Positions 8,333 through 16,784 of a stretch of DNA of 64,000 nt are shown here, one piece after another (position 1 is the first letter of the stretch; the number at the start of each line of letters is the position of its first letter). Source of the stretch: Mitsuaria sp. 7 (GTDB lineage: Bacteria; Pseudomonadota; Gammaproteobacteria; Burkholderiales; Burkholderiaceae_C). Where the stretch lies: the NCBI RefSeq assembly GCF_001653795.1, contig NZ_CP011515.1:198674-262673 (forward strand), in the 5' to 3' direction. Under the pieces are notes generated by a model. It saw only the letters and a program-made list of their open reading frames with translations. It was not told the origin of the DNA and did no database searches. Both the position numbers and the translations under genes were made by a program.

Positions 8333-8507
8333 TGGAGGACACCACGGCGGACGGAGCGCCGCGTGGTGTCCCCATTCTGGGTGGCCTCTATGTCATAGCT
8401 TTGACAAACTGTTACAGCAGGGGTCAGGTGTGAAGTCTGGCGCGGTCTTGCCGAACACCGATGTCTGGTTCGCTCTGCGGGCGACGGATCAATTTCGATC
8501 TCGAATC

Positions 8508-8623
8508 CGTCAAACAAAGAGATCGTTGACGCGACGAAGGCGAAGCGGAGGGCCGCTTTTGAATTTCGCCACGGGCAAGTGGATTTCAAATCGGAGACCG
8601 GTCCCAGAGCTACCAGGACGGTA
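8508..8623 (+). promoter_or_regulatory. Candidate operators before the MqsR-like gene
   Basis: Several inverted repeats precede the toxin-like gene: CGTCAA (8508-8513) with TTGACG (8526-8531), and TACC (8611-8614) with GGTA (8620-8623) overlapping the ribosome-binding site. MqsA-type antitoxins repress their own operon through short dyads near the start. The sites are plausible for that role but were not matched to a known consensus. The 8333-8626 spacer holds no credible gene. Confidence 0.35.
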
Positions 8624-8626
8624 AGA

Positions 8627-9028
8627 ATGGATGTTGTCTCCGAATACAGTGAAGCGCCGCCTGCCGAAGCCGGACGCGTGAAGATCTCCGGTCCGATCTA
8701 TGCGTTGGATCGCGTGCAGAGACTCGCGGAAGATCCGGAGAGGATCCTGATGTGGACGCTGAAGAGCCAGCGTGATATCGAGGTGCTCTTTGAAAGCGAC
8801 ACCGAAGAATTGGCTCGCGTTGTCCGAACCTTGGCGCCGCAGCATTACCTGAACTCTGAGTGGTGCACGGACGGGCGGAATCGGATCGCCGCTTGCGACG
8901 CCTACTGCCTGGATCGCAGGGAGACGACTGCGGCAGGATCGACGATTCAGGTCCAGTACTTTCTGAAGTTCGCCATAGACGTTGAAGGCATGCTGCTCCT
9001 GTTGGTGTCATGTCATCTGTCGAATTGA
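8627..9028 (+). CDS. MqsR-like toxin candidate
   Basis: A 133-residue protein immediately upstream of an MqsA-type antitoxin gene. Its C-terminal half (HYLNSEWCTDGRNRIAACDAYCL, then IQVQYFLKFAIDVEGMLLLLVSCHLS) follows the pattern of MqsR/RelE-fold mRNA interferases: a '[F/Y]-x-[K/N]-S...D-x-Y...Y-x-K' core ending in a hydrophobic beta strand. Overall similarity to E. coli MqsR is weak and the protein is about 35 residues longer. The start at 8627 has an AGGACGG site upstream; an earlier ATG at 8579 is less likely. Base composition is clearly lower in GC than neighbouring genes, suggesting acquisition by transfer. Toxicity is inferred from context. Confidence 0.6.
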   Translation: MDVVSEYSEAPPAEAGRVKISGPIYALDRVQRLAEDPERILMWTLKSQRDIEVLFESDTEELARVVRTLAPQHYLNSEWCTDGRNRIAACDAYCLDRRETTAAGSTIQVQYFLKFAIDVEGMLLLLVSCHLSN

Positions 9029-9038
9029 AAGGATGACC

Positions 9039-9605
9039 ATGGAGGCTCTGAAAACCTGCCCCTTCTGCGGCAAGGAGGCTGTTCAACAACGGTCCGAAAT
9101 GCGGGAGACGGAATACAAGGGACATCGAGCACAACTGCCATTGCACTACCTGGTGTGCGAAGCATGTGGCGCCGATTTCGGTTCTGCCCACGAGGCGAAG
9201 TTGACTCGCCGCGCAACCCTCGCATGGCGCAAGCAGATCGATGGACTGCTTCCTGGTTGCGACATTGCCGCGCTGAGAAAGCGCTATGGCCTGACGCAGG
9301 CTCAGGCTGCCACGCTGTTTGGCGGTGGGTCCGTCGCCTTCAGCAAGTATGAGAACGATGAGGTCATGCAGTCCGAGGCCATGGACGCGTTGCTCAGGCT
9401 CGTCGCCGATGACGCCCGAGCGTTTGAGACGCTCGTTCACGAGAAGGGAATGGGAGGTGAGATTCGTGGCCAGGGTGATGAACCTGCCATCCGGCAAGCC
9501 GCCCATCACAGCGAACGCAAGGCGACGGATCAGACAGCGCTTTACGAACCCAGGCAATTCCGTTTGACCGAAGAGGACCGCGCGCTAAAAGGGAAGAAGC
9601 CCTGA
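9039..9605 (+). CDS. mqsA: MqsA family antitoxin / transcriptional regulator
   Basis: A 188-residue protein. The N-terminal zinc site is CPFC (7-10) with CEAC (40-43). The C-terminal Cro/CI helix-turn-helix (about 78-125) has YGLTQAQAATLFGGGSVAFSKYEN, very close to the FGGG-x-x-AFS-x-YE signature of MqsA. MqsA neutralises MqsR and represses its own operon. The start at 9039 rather than 9033 is favoured because AAAGGA (9028-9033) then sits at normal spacing. A tail of about 45 polar residues beyond the HTH is longer than in E. coli MqsA (131 aa). The 10-bp gap to the toxin-like gene makes this a toxin-first operon, as in E. coli mqsRA. Confidence 0.85.
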   Translation: MEALKTCPFCGKEAVQQRSEMRETEYKGHRAQLPLHYLVCEACGADFGSAHEAKLTRRATLAWRKQIDGLLPGCDIAALRKRYGLTQAQAATLFGGGSVAFSKYENDEVMQSEAMDALLRLVADDARAFETLVHEKGMGGEIRGQGDEPAIRQAAHHSERKATDQTALYEPRQFRLTEEDRALKGKKP

Positions 9606-9641
9606 AGTGACGGCCGGCCGCTTTCGCGGCCGCCCCCATCC

Positions 9642-10103
9642 TTACGGCTTCTGCTTGCTGAAATCCCGCTCCGGGAACAGGCGCGTGGTCAGCGCGCCCA
9701 GGCTTTCGTGGACGACGTCGACGTTGGTCTCGTCGATGACCAGCTTGGCGATCTGCGGGCTCATCGCCTTGCGCAGCAGGCCCAGGAAGCGCGGCGCGGC
9801 GACGACGCGCAGCTGCGTCACTTCGCCGTTGTTGTAGCCGTCGTCCAGCGTCTTGGCCACGCGCGAGGCGAAGCTGATCGCCTCCTGGTGCGACGCGTCG
9901 ACGCTGGCCGACGAGGTCACGCTGTTGCCGCGCCGGCCTTCGGCATCGCGGCGCAGGTCCGAATTGTTCGCATGGGCGGCGGCATCGGTCAGCGTCGTGA
10001 CGTCCTCCAGGTCGCCGCCTTCCTCGGGCAGCTTCAGCAGGCGCGCCACGCCCTCGTCGGCCACCAGCACCCAGAGCTTCCCGTCATCCTTGTATGCAGT
10101 CAT
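9642..10103 (-). CDS. Host attachment family protein
   Basis: A 153-residue protein of the Pfam 'Host_attach' family, recognised by KLWVLVADEGVARLLKL near the N-terminus, the central VDASHQEAISFASRVAKTL helix, and RVVAAPRFLGLLRKAMSPQIAKLV. Members are widespread in proteobacteria; the name comes from an Agrobacterium attachment locus and the molecular function is unclear. The fold resembles eRF1/Pelota domain 2. The start ATG at 10103 is the first in the family register. It is divergent from trxC across 190 bp containing three short GGGTCGCTC-like repeats. Confidence 0.8.
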   Translation of the reverse strand: MTAYKDDGKLWVLVADEGVARLLKLPEEGGDLEDVTTLTDAAAHANNSDLRRDAEGRRGNSVTSSASVDASHQEAISFASRVAKTLDDGYNNGEVTQLRVVAAPRFLGLLRKAMSPQIAKLVIDETNVDVVHESLGALTTRLFPERDFSKQKP

Positions 10104-10292
10104 CCGGCTTCCTTCAGCAGAGTTGTCGTTGAAGGAAGGGTGGCAATCGCCGTACCTCGCGCGGGTCGCTCGGGTCGCTCGGGTCACGCGAGGCATTGCG
10201 CCGCTCGGCAGCGGTGCCCGACGTCGGGCGCAGAGCAGGGAACATGGCTTGCCCGCCGGTACATTGCACCGGCTCCCCGACATGAGACCGCC

Positions 10293-10751
10293 ATGGACAC
10301 CGACCACTCCTCCGCCGCCGTCAGCCTCCACATCGTCTGCCCGTCCTGCGGCGCGAAGAACCGCGTGCCGCGCGAGCGCCTGAGCGAGTCGCCTGACTGC
10401 GGCCGCTGCAGCACGCCGCTGATGCGGGCCGAGGCGCTGGACCTCACGCCGGAGGTGTTCGACAAGTTCGTCGCCGGCACGGAGCTGCCGGTCGTCGTCG
10501 ATTGCTGGGCGGAGTGGTGCGGCCCCTGCCGGATGATGACGCCGCAGTTCGAGAAGGCCGCGGCGATGCTGCCCGAGGTCCGCTTCGTCAAGCTCGACAC
10601 CGAGGCCGCGCCGCAGCAGAGCGCGCGCTACGGCATCCGCAGCATTCCCACGATGCTGCTGTTCCTCGACGGGCAGGAGATCGCCCGCGAGTCCGGCGCG
10701 ATGCCGGCAGCGGCGATCGTGGAGTGGGTGCGCAAGCAGTTGCTCGGCTGA
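10293..10751 (+). CDS. trxC: Thioredoxin TrxC (thioredoxin 2)
   Basis: A 152-residue thioredoxin with an N-terminal zinc finger (Cys16, Cys19, Cys36, Cys39: CPSC...CGRC) and the redox site AEWCGPCRMM (Cys76, Cys79). This architecture defines thioredoxin 2, a cytosolic disulfide reductase that in E. coli belongs to the OxyR response and acts against heat and oxidative damage. The start at 10293 gives the conserved N-terminus (SLHIVCPSCGAKNRVP). The long in-frame extension upstream lies antisense to the neighbouring gene and is discarded. Confidence 0.95.
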   Translation: MDTDHSSAAVSLHIVCPSCGAKNRVPRERLSESPDCGRCSTPLMRAEALDLTPEVFDKFVAGTELPVVVDCWAEWCGPCRMMTPQFEKAAAMLPEVRFVKLDTEAAPQQSARYGIRSIPTMLLFLDGQEIARESGAMPAAAIVEWVRKQLLG

Positions 10752-10765
10752 GCGCGCCGGCCGAG

Positions 10766-12523
10766 CTATTCGGCCATCGCCTCCACGACCATCTGCACGC
10801 GCTGCTGCCCCTGGAATTCATCCAGGCTCAGGCGGTAGGCCAGCGTGACCTGCTCAGGCAACTGCTCGGTGTGGCCGAACCAGATGGCGTCGCGGATCCA
10901 GGCACCCTGGCGCAGGCGCAGCTTCAGGTGGCGCTCGCCGACGATGCGCTGGTTCACGACCTGCACACGGTCGCAGAACAGCGGCGCCTCGAAGGCCTGG
11001 CCCCAGACCTGGGCTTCCAGCTCCTGGACCGTTTCGGCGCAGAAGGCTTCCGGCGGCAAGGGGCCGTCGGTGCGCAGCGTGCGGGTGAGCGAGGCCTCGT
11101 CCAGCCATTCCCGCGCGACGTCCTCGAAGGCGGTGCGGAAGGCGTCGACGCCGCCCGGCCCCAGCGTGCATCCCGCCGCCATCGCGTGGCCGCCGAATTT
11201 CTTCAGGAGTTCCGGATGGCGCTTGGAGACCAGGTCCAGCGCATCGCGCAGGTGGAAGCCGGGGATCGAGCGGCCCGAGCCCTTGAGCTGCCCGTCCGCG
11301 CCCTCGGCGAAGACGAAGACCGGGCGGTGCAGCCGGTCCTTGATCCGCGAGGCCACGATGCCGACGACGCCTTCGTGGAAATCGGCGTCGAACAGCGCGA
11401 GCGCGGGCGGCGGCGCGCCGTTCAGGCGCGGGTCCGTCATCAGGCGTTCGAGCAGCGCGAGCGCCTGCTCCTGCATGCCGGCTTCGATCTCGCGACGCTC
11501 GCGGTTGATGCGGTCGAGCTCGCGCGCCAGGGCCAGCGCCTGCTCGCTGTCGTCCGTCGTCAGGCAGGTGATGCCCAGCGTCATGTCGTCCAGGCGGCCG
11601 GCGGCGTTGATGCGCGGACCGAGCGCGAAGCCGAGGTCGAAACTGTTGGCGCGCGACGAGTCGCGGCTCGCCGCGGTGAAGAGCGCCTGCACGCCCGGCT
11701 GCATGCGGCCGGCGCGCATCCGGCGCAGGCCTTGCGCCACCAGGCGACGGTTGTTGGCGTCGAGCCGCACCACGTCGGCGACGGTGCCCAGCGCGACGAG
11801 GTCGAGCAGGCCGTCGAGGCGCGGCGGCACGCCATCACCCGGGGCGCCGAAGGCGCCGCGGCGGCGCAGTTCCCCGCGCAGCACCGTCAGCACGTAGAAC
11901 GCGACGCCGACACCGGCCAGGCTCTTGCCGGGGAAGGGGCAGCCGGGCTGGTTGGGATTCACCAGCGCATCGGCGTCGGGCACCGTCGGCTGACCGTCGG
12001 CGGTGACCGCGGGAAGGTGATGGTCGGTGACGAGGACCTTCAGTCCGAGTGCGCGCGCGAAGGCCACGCCGGCATGGCTGGCGATGCCGTTGTCCACGGT
12101 CACGAGCAGCTTCGGCTCATGCTTCATCGCCAGCTCGACGATCGTCGGCGTCAGGCCGTAGCCGTGCACCGCGCGGTCGGGCACGACGTAGCTGACCGTG
12201 CCCGGCTGCGCGCCGAGCAGCGCCAGGCCGCGCAGCATCACCGCGCAGGCGGTGGCGCCGTCGCAGTCGTAGTCCGCCACGATGCAGATGCGATCGCCCG
12301 CGGTGATCGCGTCGGCCAGCAGCACCGCAGCCTTGTCGATGCCGAGCATCCCCAGCGGGCCTTCGGGCGGGAGCAGGTGCTTCAGGTCCGGATCTAGCTC
12401 GTCGCGCGACAGCACGCCCCGCGCCGCGAAGAGCCGCGACAGCAGCGGCGAGAAGCCCGCCTCCTGCAGCGCGTGGGCGGAGTCCGGCGGGACGTCGCGG
12501 GTCAGGATGCGGGGACTGCTCAC
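10766..12523 (-). CDS. recJ: Single-stranded-DNA-specific exonuclease RecJ
   Basis: A 585-residue 5'-to-3' single-strand exonuclease of the DHH family used in RecF-pathway recombination and mismatch or base-excision repair. Catalytic motifs are present: CIVADYDCDGATACAVM (about 78-94), VTVDNGIASHAGV, VLVTDHHLPA (DHH), and the DHHA1/OB part with GFHLRDAL and FGGHAMAAGCTL. Length matches the family. The ATG overlaps the stop of the upstream gene (ATGA), so it is probably translated as the second gene of a two-gene operon. Confidence 0.95.
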   Translation of the reverse strand: MSSPRILTRDVPPDSAHALQEAGFSPLLSRLFAARGVLSRDELDPDLKHLLPPEGPLGMLGIDKAAVLLADAITAGDRICIVADYDCDGATACAVMLRGLALLGAQPGTVSYVVPDRAVHGYGLTPTIVELAMKHEPKLLVTVDNGIASHAGVAFARALGLKVLVTDHHLPAVTADGQPTVPDADALVNPNQPGCPFPGKSLAGVGVAFYVLTVLRGELRRRGAFGAPGDGVPPRLDGLLDLVALGTVADVVRLDANNRRLVAQGLRRMRAGRMQPGVQALFTAASRDSSRANSFDLGFALGPRINAAGRLDDMTLGITCLTTDDSEQALALARELDRINRERREIEAGMQEQALALLERLMTDPRLNGAPPPALALFDADFHEGVVGIVASRIKDRLHRPVFVFAEGADGQLKGSGRSIPGFHLRDALDLVSKRHPELLKKFGGHAMAAGCTLGPGGVDAFRTAFEDVAREWLDEASLTRTLRTDGPLPPEAFCAETVQELEAQVWGQAFEAPLFCDRVQVVNQRIVGERHLKLRLRQGAWIRDAIWFGHTEQLPEQVTLAYRLSLDEFQGQQRVQMVVEAMAE

Positions 12524-13452
12524 AGGTTCTCCAGGGCGGTGGCGACGACGGCGCTGGGGGCCGCGAATCGTTCCTTCAATCGCTGCCAGCCGCCGGCAGG
12601 CTGGCGTCTCCAGGTGCGCGCGAGACGCTCGCCGCTCAGCGTGAGCGAGACGGGCGCGTTCGCGCGCGCGGCGTCCAGCGCCTGCGCGATCGGGCCCTGG
12701 TCCAGCGCCTTCCAGCTCTCGCTCCAGCGGTAGAGGTCGCCGGTCAGCATCGGTGCGCGCAAGCGGTCATCGACGATGAGGTCGGCGGGCAGCGCATGAC
12801 CCCGCTCCCGTGCGCCGCCGCCTATCCAGACGGCGTTCAGCGGGCGCAGCCTGCGTTCCTCGCGCGCCTGGTTGAGCGGGTGATCGTGCAGCAGCATCTG
12901 GGCCTCGTTGAGCAGCGTGCGCAGCCGGCGCGCGCGCGGGTACCAGGTCTCGACACCGCGATTGAGCACGCGATCCGCGCTGGCGGCTTCGAGGCCGTCG
13001 AGCGCGTCGTGCGCGACCGCCCACTCGCCGGTGGACAGCCACGCGGTCCGCCAGCCTTCGGCGGCGGGGAACAGCGCGGTCGACAGCGCGTCGAGGAAGG
13101 CGCGGGATTCGGCTTCATCCAGATCCAGCGTCTCGGGGCCGAGCGCGGTGACGCCCTCGGTGCCGATGGCGAAGTGGGCGGGCGTCAGCAGCGCCCAGGC
13201 GGCGTCGGCGGGATCCTGCCCGGCGGCGCGCACGCGCCAGGCGGCGATCGGGGGATGCGGGTCGGCAACGCCGCGCAGGCGCGCCAGGAATTGTTCGTGG
13301 GGAGGGAGCGGGGAGGTCTCGTCGGCATCGCCGACGTCCTCCACCGGGGCCAGCAACCCGAGCAGGCGGCTCAGGTCGGGCAGCTCCAGCTCGCGCAGGG
13401 CGCCCTCGAAATGAGGGTCCAGCGAGCTGGCAAAGGGGATCATCAGATGCAT
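12520..13452 (-). CDS. Conserved recJ-linked protein, phosphoglycerate-mutase-like annotation uncertain
   Basis: A 310-residue protein coupled to recJ by a 4-bp overlap. It begins MHLMIPFASSLDPHFEGALREL and has conserved-looking blocks such as LARLRGVADPHPPIAAWRVRAAGQDPADAAWALLTPAHFAIGTEGV, TWYPRARRLRTLLNEAQMLLHDHPLNQAREERRLRPLNAVWIGG and DLYRWSESWKALDQGPI. From memory, homologues in Burkholderiales are often labelled 'phosphoglycerate mutase' or uncharacterised. The VWIGG stretch resembles part of the alkaline-phosphatase-fold mutases, but no metal-binding Asp/His/Ser set is evident, so catalysis is doubtful. The persistent link to recJ is the best clue to its role. Confidence 0.65.
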   Translation of the reverse strand: MHLMIPFASSLDPHFEGALRELELPDLSRLLGLLAPVEDVGDADETSPLPPHEQFLARLRGVADPHPPIAAWRVRAAGQDPADAAWALLTPAHFAIGTEGVTALGPETLDLDEAESRAFLDALSTALFPAAEGWRTAWLSTGEWAVAHDALDGLEAASADRVLNRGVETWYPRARRLRTLLNEAQMLLHDHPLNQAREERRLRPLNAVWIGGGARERGHALPADLIVDDRLRAPMLTGDLYRWSESWKALDQGPIAQALDAARANAPVSLTLSGERLARTWRRQPAGGWQRLKERFAAPSAVVATALENL

Positions 13453-13515
13453 GGCGGGGGATTATCGGGGGTCCGGTCATCAAGCTTTCATCCGGCGTCG
13501 GCAACCTGTGGGGCC

Positions 13516-14394
13516 ATGCTGACCGACACCTTCATGGCCGCCGCGCTTTCGAACGAACCGCCCGTGGCCGGGGCGGCGGAACCCGACGAGGGCGGTTCGA
13601 TCCGTGTGCGGACGGTGTGGATCTCCGATCTGCACCTGGGCACGCCGGGCTGTCAGGCGAGGGCGCTCCTCGAGTTCCTGCGGGAAGTCGAGTGCGAGCA
13701 GCTCTTCCTCGTCGGCGACATCGTCGACGGCTGGCAGCTGCGGCGCAGCTGGTACTGGCCGCAGGAGCACAACGACGTCGTCCAGAAGCTGCTGCGCAAG
13801 GCGCGCAAGGGCACCCGCGTGATCTACGTGCCGGGCAACCACGACGAATTCGCGCGCAAGTACCTGCAGCACAGCTTCGGGGGCATCGAGGTCGCGCACG
13901 AGTGGATCCACGAGACCGCCGACGGCCGCAAGTTCTGGGTCACGCACGGCGACCTCTTCGACGGCGTCATCCAGCATGCCAAGTGGCTGGCCCACCTCGG
14001 CGACACGCTGTATGAGTTCACGCTGAAGCTGAACCGCCACCTCAACTCGCTGCGCGCGCGCCTGGGCCTGCCGTACTGGAGCCTGAGCAAGTACCTGAAG
14101 CTCAAGGTCAAGCGCGCCGTGTCGTTCATCGGCGAGTTCGAGCAGGCGCTGGCCCGGGAGGCCCGCAAGCGCGGCGTGCAGGGCGTCGTCTGCGGCCACA
14201 TCCACCACGCGGAGCTGCGCGACATCGACGGCATCACCTACGCCAACGACGGCGACTGGGTCGAGAGCCTCACCGCGCTGGTCGAGCATCCGGACGGCCA
14301 CCTCGAGATCCTGGACTGGGCCGAGCGCCAGCGCCAGATCGCGGCTCAGGGGACGGCCGATGCGCTGGCCGCCGCGATGCGCCAGCCGGCCTGA
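13516..14394 (+). CDS. LpxH-like UDP-2,3-diacylglucosamine diphosphatase family phosphoesterase
   Basis: A 292-residue calcineurin-type metallophosphoesterase. Metal-ligand motifs are all present: WISDLHLG (D38, H40), LVGDIVDGW (D68), YVPGNHDEFA (N108, H109), VTHGDLFDG and VCGHIHHAEL. The wide WYWPQEHNDVVQKLLRKARKG insertion and overall layout fit the branch annotated as UDP-2,3-diacylglucosamine diphosphatase, which would act on a lipid A precursor at the inner membrane. The gene is longer than E. coli LpxH, so it may be a paralogue with another phosphate substrate. ATG 13516 is taken as start; ATG 13534 is an alternative. Confidence 0.8.
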   Translation: MLTDTFMAAALSNEPPVAGAAEPDEGGSIRVRTVWISDLHLGTPGCQARALLEFLREVECEQLFLVGDIVDGWQLRRSWYWPQEHNDVVQKLLRKARKGTRVIYVPGNHDEFARKYLQHSFGGIEVAHEWIHETADGRKFWVTHGDLFDGVIQHAKWLAHLGDTLYEFTLKLNRHLNSLRARLGLPYWSLSKYLKLKVKRAVSFIGEFEQALAREARKRGVQGVVCGHIHHAELRDIDGITYANDGDWVESLTALVEHPDGHLEILDWAERQRQIAAQGTADALAAAMRQPA

Positions 14395-14481
14395 TCGACC
14401 AGATCGACCAGATCGATCAAAGCGGTAGTCGGGAAACCGGGAAATCGGAACCCGGAAACCGGGCGAGACCCGCCCGAAAGA

Positions 14482-14515
14482 GGGTCATTGGGCTGTCACA
14501 CCAGCTTCATAGAAT
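14482..14515 (+). promoter_or_regulatory. PhoB-type promoter of ppk1
   Basis: GGGTCAT (14482-14488), 4 bp, CTGTCAC (14493-14499) form a Pho box with the classical 7-4-7 layout. A third similar half, GCTTCAT, follows 11 bp later. Exactly 10 nt after the box comes TAGAAT (14510-14515), a 5/6 match to the -10 consensus, and there is no -35 element, as expected for a PhoB-activated promoter. Transcription would start at or within a base or two of the ATG at 14522. Confidence 0.65.
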
Positions 14516-14521
14516 GGGTTC

Positions 14522-16582
14522 ATGACTCTGCCTGACGTCCCGCTGCTCAACCGCGAAAACGCGATCCTCGAGTTCAACCGGCGCGTCCTGGCCCAGGCCC
14601 AGCGCGTCGACGTGCCGCTGCTGGAGCGGCTGCGCTACATCTGCATCGTGTCCAGCAACCTCGACGAGTTCTTCGAGGTGCGTTTCGCCGACATGCTGGA
14701 CGTGCAGCGCGACGGCAGCGGGCTGGTGACGCCGCGCGACGTCGAGCGGGTCGGCCGCGCCGCCCACGACCTGATCGACGAGCAGTACGCGATCTTCAAC
14801 GACCAGGTCATGCCCGCGCTGCGCGAGCACAACATCCAGATCCTGAACCACGCCGACCGCACCGACGAGATCCGCGCGTGGGTCGCCAAGTTCTTCGAGC
14901 GCGAGGTGCGTCCGCTGCTGGTCCCCGTGGGCCTGGACCCGGCGCATCCGTTCCCGCAGGTCGGCAACAAGTCGCTGCACTTCATTGCCCGGCTGTCGGG
15001 CAAGGACGCGCTCGGCCGCGACAACCGCATCGCCATCGTCAAGGTGCCGCGCGTGCTGCCGCGCGTGATCAAGGTGCCGTCGGTCATCAGCGGCGGCAAG
15101 CAGAGCTTCGTGCTGCTGACCAGCGTCATCCGCGCCCACCTGGAAGAGCTGTTCCCGGGGCGGCATGTCGAGGCCTTCTCGCAGTTCCGCGTCACGCGCG
15201 ACTCGGACCTCGAAGTCGACGAGGAGGAGATCGCCAACCTGCGCCACGCGCTGCGCTCCGGCCTGACGACCCGCCACTTCGGACGCGCGGTGCGGCTGGA
15301 GGTGGTCAACACCTGCCCCGAGGAGCTCTCGCGTTTCCTGCTCCAGCAGTTCGATCTGCCGGAGGCGGCGCTGTATCGCGTCAACGGGCCGGTGAACCTC
15401 GTGCGCCTGAACGAGCTGATCGACCAGACCGACGCCGACGACCTGCGCTTCCAGCCCTATGAGCCGAGCTGGCCCAAGGGCCGGCTGCCGCGCGGCAAGT
15501 CCATCTTCGACAAGCTGCGGACCAAGGGCGACGTGATGCTGCATCACCCGTTCGAGAGCTTCGATCCGGTGGTGCAGCTGCTGCGCGAGGCGGTCGAGGA
15601 TCCGGACGTGCTCGCGATCAAGCAGACGATCTACCGCACCGGCAGCCAGTCGGTACTGGCGGACCTGCTGATCGAGGCGGCGCGCCGCGGCAAGGAAGTG
15701 CTGGCGGTGGTCGAGCTCAAGGCGCGTTTCGACGAGGAGGCCAACATCAACTGGGCGGAGCGGCTGGAGGCTGTCGGCGCGCAGGTGGTGTACGGCATCG
15801 TCGGCCTGAAGACACATGCGAAGCTGATGCTGATCACGCGCCGCGAGGGCGGGAAGCTGCGTCGCTACGGGCATCTGTCCACGGGCAACTACAACCCCAA
15901 GACGGCGCGCTTCTACACCGACCTCGGGTATCTGACGGCCGACGCCGAGATCACGGCTGACATGGACCTGGTGTTCAGCCAGCTGGCGTCGCTGTCGAAG
16001 TTCAAGGCGCCGAAGAAGCTGCTGCTCGCGCCGTTCAACCTGCACCGCACGATGTGCGAGCTGCTGACGCAGGTCGAGGAGGCGGCCAGTCGCGGCGAGA
16101 CCGCGCGCGTGGTGCTGAAGATCAATGCGTTGACCGATGCCGAGCTGATCAACGGCCTGATCCGCGCGGGCAAGGCTGGCGCGAAGATCGACCTGATCGT
16201 GCGCGGTGCCTGCATGCTGCCGCCGGGGTTGCCGGGCGAGACGGACAACATCCTGGTGCGCTCGGTGGTCGGTCGATTCCTCGAGCACTCGCGGATCTTC
16301 TATTTCCGCTGGGGCAAGGACGAGCAGGAGGCGCTGTATCTGTCGAGCGCTGACTGGATGGCGCGCAACATGCTCAGACGCATTGAAGTGGCGTGGCCGA
16401 TCACCGACGCGAAGCTGCGTCAGCGCGTGATCGACGAGGGCCTGACGCCCTATCTGTACGACAGCCTGGACGCGTGGCAACTGGGCCCGGACGGCACCTC
16501 GCAGCGCATCGGCACGGAAGACGACCCGAACAGCGTCTGCGCACAGCAGGCCCTGATGCGGCTCTACCGCGAAGACCTCTGA
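14522..16582 (+). CDS. ppk1: Polyphosphate kinase 1
   Basis: A 686-residue enzyme that polymerises the gamma-phosphate of ATP into inorganic polyphosphate, reversibly, at the inner face of the membrane. Domain order fits PPK1: N-terminal helical domain (LNRENAILEFNRRVL...SSNLDEFFEVRFADML), head domain, then two phospholipase-D-like domains. The autophosphorylated histidine is His432 in LKTHAKLML, and the second HxR-type motif lies in LEHSRIFYFRWG. The first Met matches the N-terminus of other PPK1 proteins, which supports the very short leader. It converges on ppx, the degrading enzyme, across a hairpin repeat. Confidence 0.96.
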   Translation: MTLPDVPLLNRENAILEFNRRVLAQAQRVDVPLLERLRYICIVSSNLDEFFEVRFADMLDVQRDGSGLVTPRDVERVGRAAHDLIDEQYAIFNDQVMPALREHNIQILNHADRTDEIRAWVAKFFEREVRPLLVPVGLDPAHPFPQVGNKSLHFIARLSGKDALGRDNRIAIVKVPRVLPRVIKVPSVISGGKQSFVLLTSVIRAHLEELFPGRHVEAFSQFRVTRDSDLEVDEEEIANLRHALRSGLTTRHFGRAVRLEVVNTCPEELSRFLLQQFDLPEAALYRVNGPVNLVRLNELIDQTDADDLRFQPYEPSWPKGRLPRGKSIFDKLRTKGDVMLHHPFESFDPVVQLLREAVEDPDVLAIKQTIYRTGSQSVLADLLIEAARRGKEVLAVVELKARFDEEANINWAERLEAVGAQVVYGIVGLKTHAKLMLITRREGGKLRRYGHLSTGNYNPKTARFYTDLGYLTADAEITADMDLVFSQLASLSKFKAPKKLLLAPFNLHRTMCELLTQVEEAASRGETARVVLKINALTDAELINGLIRAGKAGAKIDLIVRGACMLPPGLPGETDNILVRSVVGRFLEHSRIFYFRWGKDEQEALYLSSADWMARNMLRRIEVAWPITDAKLRQRVIDEGLTPYLYDSLDAWQLGPDGTSQRIGTEDDPNSVCAQQALMRLYREDL

Positions 16583-16633
16583 CCTGACCTCACCTGACCT
16601 GACCCTCGACAACGTCCTCGTTGCCGGTGGACG

Positions 16634-16769
16634 GGCATGGCCCGAGCTGGCGACGAAGTCGAGCTTCAAGAAAACTGACTTGGGCGCCGTCTGTCCGAGA
16701 GCAGCGAACCGAAGGTGAGCGAATCGAGTTGGCGCCCGCTCGACGCCCGGCGCCGGCTCGGGCCATGCC
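16634..16769. repeat. Hairpin repeat element, copy A (conserved loop, divergent arms)
   Basis: The arms 16634-16664 and 16738-16769 are imperfect inverted repeats of about 31 bp (GGCATGGCCCGAGC pairs exactly with GCTCGGGCCATGCC, TCGAGC with GCTCGA). They enclose a 73-bp loop. The loop section AACTGACTTGGGCGCCGTCTGT and the following CGAG..CAGCGAACCG.AGGTGAGCG recur almost unchanged in copy B (48436-48590), while the arms differ between copies except for a shared inner TCGAGC. It occupies the gap between the convergent ppk1 and ppx genes. Confidence 0.8.
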
Positions 16770-16784
16770 TGTCGCGCCCGGTCT

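Noticed and set aside
5535..8398. Long plus-strand frames opposite the PHP and EAL-GGDEF genes
   Set aside because: High-GC antisense shadows rich in Arg/Ala/Gly with no domain, facing genes with clear catalytic motifs.
10150..10190. GGGTCGCTC repeats upstream of trxC as a CRISPR-like or iteron array
   Set aside because: Only two to three contiguous short units without spacers; most likely simple sequence.
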